DNA from: Acidobacteriota bacterium
GTDB lineage: Bacteria > Acidobacteriota > UBA890 > WLXD01
Direction of reading: 5' to 3'
Assembly: GCA_029263295.1 (NCBI GenBank)
Contig: JAJCXT010000033.1
Coordinates: 1 to 54,232, forward strand
Length of the DNA: 54,232 nt
The translations under genes were made by a program, and so were the position numbers. Shown one piece after another: positions 49,222-54,232 of the stretch; position 1 is the first letter of the stretch, and each line of letters opens with the position of its first letter. The notes beneath the pieces were generated by a model. That model did no database searches and was not told the DNA's origin. It saw only the letters and a program-made list of their open reading frames with translations.

Positions 49222-50844
49222 GTGTCCGACCCTAGTTTTCAGGGGTTCGAGGACCTTTCAGGCGAGCCACTTGAAGTCCGTCTGGTCGGTGACACGACCG
49301 CATGTCGGTCGTGCAACTGGTTCTGGCGGCCGCCTCCCTACGGGCCGTATCCTGCCTTCGACTTTGCGGAGGATTACCCGTCGGATCTGCAGCAACGGTC
49401 CGCGCGCCAGCACACCGACGGCGATCATGTACGCACGCTCGAGGGAAAGAGCCAGTGCCAGCAGATCGTGCACCCGCAGATTCTGCACGGGTGCCGGAAG
49501 GCGCCCGTGATGACGATCGGCATCAATCCGAATCTCACAGGATTCTGGCCGGGGACGAACGGCGCGCGGTGGGCATACCCGTCTCTCAGTAGTTTCCGGC
49601 GCTACGCCTACTACTACAGGCACCGCACGGTACATCAGGAGTCCTTCCCGCTCGAGTTCATCCGGCAGCACATCCGCGAGGATGGCGCCCTGGTGGCGCG
49701 TAAGGCGGGGCGAATCGTGCGTGTTGATCGTGCCTGGGCGGCGCGCGAAATGACGGTCTCGGTCGTCTACCAAGACGGAGACGAGGAGACCATCGAACAG
49801 GCCTGGGACGCGGAGAATCACTTCGTGCTGCTGTTCGACCGATCGTTCGACGGCGAACGGCAGTTCGAAGCCGGCGATCTCATCGGAGGGTTTCTTGATC
49901 TGCCGAAGGACGCAGACGTAGCGGTGGAGCAGAACGTTGTCGGCTACTACCAACGCGTGATCCCCATCCTGGAACAGGTGTCGGCCTATCTACGCAGCCG
50001 CGGCGAAATACCCGACCTCCAGATGGCCGAGGACATCTGCCAACTGGACATGGTCGCGTGCGCCTCGCCCGGATGGGGGAGCAAGCTCGAGATCGACAAG
50101 CGGGAGGTGGCGCGCGAGTGCATCTATCGGAATCGCTGGATGATCAAGCAGCTGCTCCAGACCCGGCCCAGCGTGATCGTCTTCTCCGGGCGCAGCGCCT
50201 TCCAGCTCTTCAACCGTATCTTCAAGCCGTTCGTGACGCCGAGTCTCCACGACGACATGGACGTATACGGGCTGATGAAGTACACGGCACGGGACCCCCA
50301 CTACCTGGATATTCGCAAGGAAGTCGACGGCCACGACTACTCCCTACGCGCGCGTCTGATTATCAGTCCGCACTTTTCCTACGACGACAACTTCATGCCG
50401 CACGCACGTTTGAGCGCGGAGGAATGGGCACAGTTCACGGAGAACTTTCCCGAGGCCAGCGCGGAGCTCCTATCGCAGGAGGGCCGCGTCTCGGAGGCCA
50501 ACCGAGACGGCTACCGCGGCATACGTGTTGATGGCCTGGGCGACCTCAAGACGCGTCGCGAGGGGGGCGTGATTGCACTCATGCGCAAGTTGTTCGACGC
50601 GAGCAAGCTGATCGGCGAAGGCATTGCCCAGGAGATCCTCCTGGGAGGGGTCGGGTTCAATCGGGCAAGTCGTCACCTTGAGCGCTCCCAGGGCCCGTGC
50701 CACTTTTGCGTGAATGACCAGTGGCAGTTTCCGGAAGGCTGTGCCTATGGCAAGCCGGACGAGGCGCTCTATCCGCCCAGCCTGCTTGAGGCGGTCGCCG
50801 ACTACGTCGAGTCGAGCCTCGCGAAGGATGTGATCGAGCCGTAG
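49222..50844 (+). CDS. Large UDG-superfamily-like protein with CxxC clusters (UDG-3)
   Basis: 540 residues, start GTG 49222, two bases after the previous stop. N-terminal Cys28-x2-Cys31 (ACRSCNWFWRPP) and Cys79-x11-Cys91, then MTIGINPNLTGFWPGTNGARWAYP (from 97), resembling the GINP motif of MUG/TDG and the family-4/5 motif A. DICQLDMVACASPGWGSKLE then CIYRNRWMIKQLLQTRPSVIVFSG, reaching RSAFQLF, aligns with the TNxVKC...C...P.VIVALG core of Fe-S UDGs, and LIISPHFSYDDNF may stand for the HPS motif. A third cluster Cys493-x2-Cys496-x10-Cys507 is near the C-terminus. About twice the length of known UDGs. Zn or 4Fe-4S binding is inferred. Last gene of the operon; MBL hydrolase 2 converges seven bases on. 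Confidence 0.65.
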   Translation: MSDPSFQGFEDLSGEPLEVRLVGDTTACRSCNWFWRPPPYGPYPAFDFAEDYPSDLQQRSARQHTDGDHVRTLEGKSQCQQIVHPQILHGCRKAPVMTIGINPNLTGFWPGTNGARWAYPSLSSFRRYAYYYRHRTVHQESFPLEFIRQHIREDGALVARKAGRIVRVDRAWAAREMTVSVVYQDGDEETIEQAWDAENHFVLLFDRSFDGERQFEAGDLIGGFLDLPKDADVAVEQNVVGYYQRVIPILEQVSAYLRSRGEIPDLQMAEDICQLDMVACASPGWGSKLEIDKREVARECIYRNRWMIKQLLQTRPSVIVFSGRSAFQLFNRIFKPFVTPSLHDDMDVYGLMKYTARDPHYLDIRKEVDGHDYSLRARLIISPHFSYDDNFMPHARLSAEEWAQFTENFPEASAELLSQEGRVSEANRDGYRGIRVDGLGDLKTRREGGVIALMRKLFDASKLIGEGIAQEILLGGVGFNRASRHLERSQGPCHFCVNDQWQFPEGCAYGKPDEALYPPSLLEAVADYVESSLAKDVIEP

Positions 50845-50850
50845 CGGACA

Positions 50851-52332
50851 CTAGAGCACGGAGAATTCATCCAGTGTCACGTTGCCGCCCGAGTCCACCT
50901 TGAACGCATAGGCCTCCTTGACGCTCGCGCTGGCAGACTCCACTGCCACGAGAACGCGCTCGCCGTCGGTGCGCACTCGTACGGCGCCGAACACCAGGCG
51001 ATCGAACGCTTGGAAGGCTCGCCGCTGGTCCTTCTTGGCCAACAGGCGACCGTCCTCCCGGTGCCGTTCCGGCTGGATCTTGCCCCGGTACGCGAAGAAG
51101 GCCGCCAGCTCCGTGGAAAACACCAGCGGCTCTGGCCCGCGCGAGGCACGCCCCAACGCGGCCATGAGATTCGCGCGAGGATGAACGTACTCCTTCGTCA
51201 CGCTCTCGTCGCCGGAGGACACGATCGAGACGACCGGGTTCACGCCGTCGAGGAATGCCTGCTCAAACTCATGAGATCCGTGGTGGGGCACCTTCAGAAT
51301 CTCGCTGCGCAGAGTCCGGGTGGGATCGTGCTCGATGTGCTCGCGCAGGTGCTTCTCCGCGTGCGTGTTGAGATCTCCGCCCAGGAGGAAATGGACGTTG
51401 CCGTAGCCCATGCGCAACACCACGCTGTGCCCATTGATCGTGTGGCTGTCGCTGCCGCCCAGGAAGCGCAGGCCGGGCTTGCCACCGACTTCCTCGGTGA
51501 CCGGCCCGAGCACCTGGATATCTACGTCGGGTCTGAAGTCGTCGAACGCCGCGTCATCTCCGTACTCCAGTCGATCGACGACGCTGGGCGGAGCCGAGAC
51601 TCCGTCAGAGAGCATCCTCTCGAGTGCCCTGTCCCACCGTTTGAACGTGGCGTTCTTGTGGGTTGCCTCGCGCGAATCGCTCCACAGATCGAGGGCGTAG
51701 GCGGTCTTGCCCACCTGCTGGAAGCTCCCGAAGCGCGCCTTGTAGGAGCCTCCCTTGGGCCCCTTGACGAGCCCGTTGTGGAACAACCGTAGAACGCGAG
51801 CGAAGAGCTGACGATGATTGTCGTCCGCATAGTCACGAGCGTCTGCCACCTCGAACAGTCCGGAGAAGTGGTCGGCGTCACCGTGCGTGATGATCAGGGC
51901 GTCGATATCTACCGGATTCGCCGCACTCGTGTTTGGAAAGGTCGCCGCGAGAAGGCGTGCGAGGAACTTCGCTTCACCTCCGTCGATCACGAGGAGTCGG
52001 CGGTCAGGCGTGAGGATCAGCGTGGCGTCGCCCTGCTGTACGTCCACGAATGTGGTCTCGAGAAGATAGCGATCGGCACCCGTGCGAAATCGCAGCGGTT
52101 GGCCCTTCTTCTTCCTGATCACGCCGTCCTGCATACGGCGTAACCCGTAGTTGTGAACACGAACTCGAACTTCTTTCGCCTGGGGGTCGTCGTTCTCGGA
52201 GAGATCAACGATATCGACGTCATCTCCCCAGTAGAGCATCTTCAGGACGCCCTTCTTCGTGGTCCCCTTCCACCGGTCATACCGGTCGCCATACACACGT
52301 ACGAGGTCCTCGTCCAGGATTCTCTTGGGCAT
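50851..52332 (-). CDS. Metallo-beta-lactamase-fold hydrolase 2 (ComEC-like)
   Basis: 493 residues, ATG 52332 after GGAGG. Residues 1-90 are a helical/strand N-terminal extension. The MBL core begins TTFVDVQQGDATLILTPDRRLLVIDGG; the metal motif is THGDADHFSGL (His150, Asp152, Asp154, His155), the HxDxDH variant common in ComEC-like enzymes; HFLLGGDLN and ILKVPHHGSHEFE supply the later motifs. The final 100 residues form a separate beta domain (RRAFQAFDRLVFGAVRVRTDGERVLVAVES). Cytoplasmic. Its gene stands alone on the minus strand, converging with UDG-3, mirroring UDG-1/MBL-1. Confidence 0.88.
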   Translation of the reverse strand: MPKRILDEDLVRVYGDRYDRWKGTTKKGVLKMLYWGDDVDIVDLSENDDPQAKEVRVRVHNYGLRRMQDGVIRKKKGQPLRFRTGADRYLLETTFVDVQQGDATLILTPDRRLLVIDGGEAKFLARLLAATFPNTSAANPVDIDALIITHGDADHFSGLFEVADARDYADDNHRQLFARVLRLFHNGLVKGPKGGSYKARFGSFQQVGKTAYALDLWSDSREATHKNATFKRWDRALERMLSDGVSAPPSVVDRLEYGDDAAFDDFRPDVDIQVLGPVTEEVGGKPGLRFLGGSDSHTINGHSVVLRMGYGNVHFLLGGDLNTHAEKHLREHIEHDPTRTLRSEILKVPHHGSHEFEQAFLDGVNPVVSIVSSGDESVTKEYVHPRANLMAALGRASRGPEPLVFSTELAAFFAYRGKIQPERHREDGRLLAKKDQRRAFQAFDRLVFGAVRVRTDGERVLVAVESASASVKEAYAFKVDSGGNVTLDEFSVL

Positions 52333-52629
52333 CTCGCGCCTCCACTACTAGGTTGCGACAATCTCCGGCAGGCCTGAGCCACAGTCGTTCGGTAGACGAC
52401 ATCGATGAGCGCTCTATGGGCCACGTCGTGGCTTGATCCGGCTCTGCGTTGAGTCTCCGCCAACCGCGGTGGCGTTGCGGCTCGTGGGCTAGCGACTCCG
52501 CGAGCGCCGCTGGCGGAGTCGATCCCGCAGTCTCTCTAGAACTCGAATCCCTCCACACCAACTAAACCGAGCAGGCCGGACTTTTGCGAGGGGCTGTGTC
52601 CAACACTACGCAGAGGTGCTCAGAGCCGA

Positions 52630-52836
52630 GGATCAACACACCGGCAGTGCTGAGCGTTCATCCGCGCCCGCAAGGACAAATGGGCCTACGGTTGCTCGTA
52701 TCGCAACACCGCCAGCAGCACCCAGGCACTCAAATCCCAGATCAACAATTACCATCGTCACCGACCTCATGCGGGCATCGGCACGCCGCCAGAAGGGCTT
52801 GCCGCGGCGCGGGGGAAGCCCCTGGGCGGACGCTAG
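52630..52836 (+). pseudogene. IS481-type transposase C-terminal relic, frameshifted
   Basis: Ends FIRARKDKWAYGCSYRNT followed by ASSTQALKSQINNYHRHRPH and AGIGTPPEG (52657-52800, stop 52834-52836), the C-terminal fingerprint of IS481/IS3-type DDE transposases (WAY...YN..RPH..LGG.PP). The preceding codons TGSAER (52639-52656) are in another frame: one base is missing in CGTTC. Nothing of the catalytic Asp domains remains and no terminal repeats are visible. The rest of 52333-52855 carries only the promoter region of MBL hydrolase 2. Confidence 0.75.
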
Positions 52837-52855
52837 CATCGAGTTCCCGCTGGTC

Positions 52856-53515
52856 TCAACCGGTGGCGCCGTTCTCCACGACGACCGTCCGCGCTACTAG
52901 ATCGAAAGCGCGTTGGTTGCGCTCGGTGAAGAACGCGACGATCGCGTCGATCCAGAAGAACTCCAGGAAGAACGGAATGCGGCGCACGATGGTTGCCGGC
53001 AGGCTCGGCCGCAGGCCGTCTTCGCCCACGACGTAGATACCTAGCAGGTACTTGCCCAGCGTCTGTCCGAAGCGCCATTCGAGCAGCGGGAAGTAGCCGA
53101 TCGACAGCAGCGCGAGCGATGCCACGAAGCCGCCGCCGACCATGATCAGGAACGCCATCGTTACTTGCGGTGGCCCCGTTTTGGTCAGCTCTTCCCCGAC
53201 GGCCAGAAAGCCGAAGGTCAGAAGGACCATGGCCGCGACGGTTCCCAGGACTGCAAACCCGGTCAGCATGTCGATGAAGAACGCCAGAACGCGCCGGCCG
53301 ACACTTGCGTAGCGCATGGGGATCTCGGCCAGATAGGCGAGGGCTACATCGCGCGGAACGCCCATGCGATCGAAGGCCGCGCTGGGCGAACCCTCGAGCT
53401 CTGACACCGTCTCTTCCAGGTGGGCGCGGAGGTCGAGTTCGATGCGATCGCGCTCAGGAAGCGCCGGGGGGATGAGGTCCATCACCTGGCGGGCATATTC
53501 ATTAACAGCGTTCAT
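52856..53515 (-). CDS. RDD-family membrane protein
   Basis: 219 residues from ATG 53515 (the ATG overlaps the PadR stop by four bases). Residues 1-75 are a helical cytoplasmic region (YARQVMDLIPPALPERDRIELDLRAHLEETV) like the DUF1700/HAAS domain often paired with PadR regulators. The RDD domain starts YASVGRRVLAFFIDMLTGFA with its conserved Arg and Asp, has three membrane helices, and contains FGQTLGKYLLGIYVV. RDD proteins are poorly characterised; some are Na+/H+ antiporters. Here it is probably the controlled target of the coupled PadR. Confidence 0.85.
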   Translation of the reverse strand: MNAVNEYARQVMDLIPPALPERDRIELDLRAHLEETVSELEGSPSAAFDRMGVPRDVALAYLAEIPMRYASVGRRVLAFFIDMLTGFAVLGTVAAMVLLTFGFLAVGEELTKTGPPQVTMAFLIMVGGGFVASLALLSIGYFPLLEWRFGQTLGKYLLGIYVVGEDGLRPSLPATIVRRIPFFLEFFWIDAIVAFFTERNQRAFDLVARTVVVENGATG

Positions 53516-53841
53516 GGTTGCTCCTCGTTCAGCAGGCTCTCTACGGTATCCACGAAGGTGCGCCATTCGCCCACCAGCCGGTCGGCCTGTTTCCGGCCGG
53601 CTGCGGTCACGCGGTAGTACTTACGCGGCACGCCGCGGTCCTGAGTCTCCCAGCGGGGCTCCACATGGCCGGCTTTTTCCATCCGGTACAAGACCGGGTA
53701 GAGCGTGCCGTCCTTGATCTGGAACTCGCCGTTGCCTCGTTCCTGGAAAGCGGTCACCAGCTCGTATCCATACATCTCGCGTTCGCGCAGGAGCTTCAGT
53801 AGCACCATCTCCAGCGTGCCTCGCTTGAGCTCTCGTTCCAT
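53512..53841 (-). CDS. PadR-family transcriptional regulator (second)
   Basis: 109 residues. MERELKRGTLEMVLLKLLREREMYGYELVTAF, GTLYPVLYRMEKAGHV and the wing RKYYRVTAAGRKQADRL are the PadR-s1 winged helix, followed by a short dimerisation helix. The ATGA overlap joins it to the RDD protein, so it most likely represses this two-gene operon. The palindrome at 53872-53886 just upstream is its probable site. Its sequence is distinct from the PadR at 8197, so the two are not recent duplicates. Confidence 0.93.
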   Translation of the reverse strand: MERELKRGTLEMVLLKLLREREMYGYELVTAFQERGNGEFQIKDGTLYPVLYRMEKAGHVEPRWETQDRGVPRKYYRVTAAGRKQADRLVGEWRTFVDTVESLLNEEQP

Positions 53842-53871
53842 CGTGCGATCCAGTGTTGGTTTCGTTTAGTA

Positions 53872-53886
53872 TCTTGCGACACAAGA
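53872..53886. promoter_or_regulatory. Inverted repeat, probable PadR operator
   Basis: TCTTG-CGACA-CAAGA, perfect 5-base arms with a 5-base spacer, 31 bases upstream of the PadR start, in an AT-rich stretch (53860-53902) with a minus-strand -10-like TATAAAT. Nothing else is apparent in 53903-54085. Confidence 0.5.
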
Positions 53887-54085
53887 CAATTTATAACGCA
53901 CTATGATTGCGTGCGCAAGTATCGATCGAGTACAGGGCGGTGGGACGTCTTGCCGCGCCCTCCCGTTTTCAGGTGGATCGCGACGGCGCAAGCTGGTAAC
54001 TTGGCGGCGCTCCGGGCTCCCCAAGCCAAACCGTCCGTCTACTGGTCAGGGCTAGCGTGCTAGCGACCGGCGTGACTCAATCGCG

Positions 54086-54232
54086 CTACGACGGTTCCGC
54101 CAGATCGCGGAACTGCGAGCGATAGAGTTGCGCGTATAGTCGCCCGTTCCCCATCAAGTCGTGGTGCGTTCCCGTCTCGACGATTCTCCCATCGTCGAGA
54201 ACCACGATCTGATCGGCGCGAACCACGGTCGA
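54086..54232 (-). CDS. ABC exporter ATP-binding protein, C-terminal end only
   Basis: The last 48 codons of a gene whose 5' part lies beyond the window. The sequence begins [23 protein letters not shown], the stretch just after the H-loop histidine (HRLSTV) of MsbA/ABCB-type exporters, and continues [13 protein letters not shown], then a short tail. Such proteins are usually membrane-ATPase fusions that export lipids, drugs or peptides; the substrate is unknown. The stop codon is at 54086-54088. Confidence 0.9.
   Translation of the reverse strand, partial: STVVRADQIVVLDDGRIVETGTHHDLMGNGRLYAQLYRSQFRDLAEPS

Noticed and set aside
52530-52566. tRNA 3' end resemblance (gaactcgaatccctcc...acca)
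   Set aside because: No T-stem pairing upstream and the loop begins CTCGAAT. I could not pair it with the tRNA-Arg half at 38345, which is also on the opposite strand.
54051-54064. GCTAGC-GT-GCTAGC palindrome
   Set aside because: Two-base spacer cannot form a useful hairpin, and it could arise by chance; kept out of the feature list.
1-54232. CRISPR array, rRNA operon, integrase or intact insertion sequence
   Set aside because: Looked for repeats with regular spacers, rRNA signatures and recombinase motifs; none seen.

Overview
The window is GC-rich bacterial chromosome of the Acidobacteriota type. The best clue is a PadR-controlled, 880-residue permease with two MacB/FtsX halves and a prefix domain (8529-11171), a family greatly expanded in that phylum. 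DUF1800, PD40 beta-propeller, S9 peptidase and DUF481 proteins fit the same picture. The phylum call is inference; no rRNA or other phylogenetic marker lies here.

Layout. 1-6626 (minus): the 3'-truncated DUF1800 gene, then an operon of TPR-ectodomain histidine kinase, OmpR-type regulator and PD40/TPR protein. 6771-8005 (plus): GntR regulator coupled to a membrane protein. 8018-11171: PadR plus permease module, bounded by two copies of the nadA 3' end. 11200-13420 (minus): nadA, nadC and tRNA-Ser(CGA). 13619-16400 (plus): lipoprotein and LVIVD-propeller protein. 16427-20349 (minus): S9 peptidase, membrane-anchored protein, YdjY-like lipoprotein. 20503-23643: VKOR-like protein (plus), PAP2 and exported DJ-1/PfpI proteins (minus), DUF481 outer-membrane protein (plus). 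23609-26418 (minus): TAXI-type TRAP transporter. 26472-28598: pseudopilin-like lipoprotein (plus), tadA and its substrate tRNA-Arg(ACG) (minus), TPR protein (plus). 28605-32199: PhoR/PhoB-type pair (minus) and a CaCA antiporter (plus). 32210-36756: haem peroxidase (minus), divergent from an exported kinase-like domain fused to an outer-membrane barrel (plus).

The most unusual part is 37011-52332. It holds eleven compact genes, largely without known operon logic: two divergent family-1 uracil-DNA glycosylase (UNG) paralogues, a third large UDG-superfamily-like protein rich in CxxC pairs, two metallo-beta-lactamase-fold hydrolases, a leaderless (cytosolic) HExxH metallopeptidase, an amidohydrolase with an unknown C-terminal half, a catalytically dead GDPD-like/jelly-roll protein, an AhpD-like protein lacking its CxxC, a small HNH-like protein and an unknown beta-rich protein. 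A truncated tRNA-Arg and a GAACCC microsatellite lie inside its left part, and a frameshifted IS481-type transposase relic lies just beyond its right end. I infer an acquired accessory island, most plausibly a DNA-conflict or DNA-modification-sensing system. No function is proven.

After the island come an RDD membrane protein coupled to a second PadR regulator (52856-53841) and the 3' end of an ABC-exporter gene running off the right edge. There is no CRISPR array, rRNA, integrase or intact insertion sequence.
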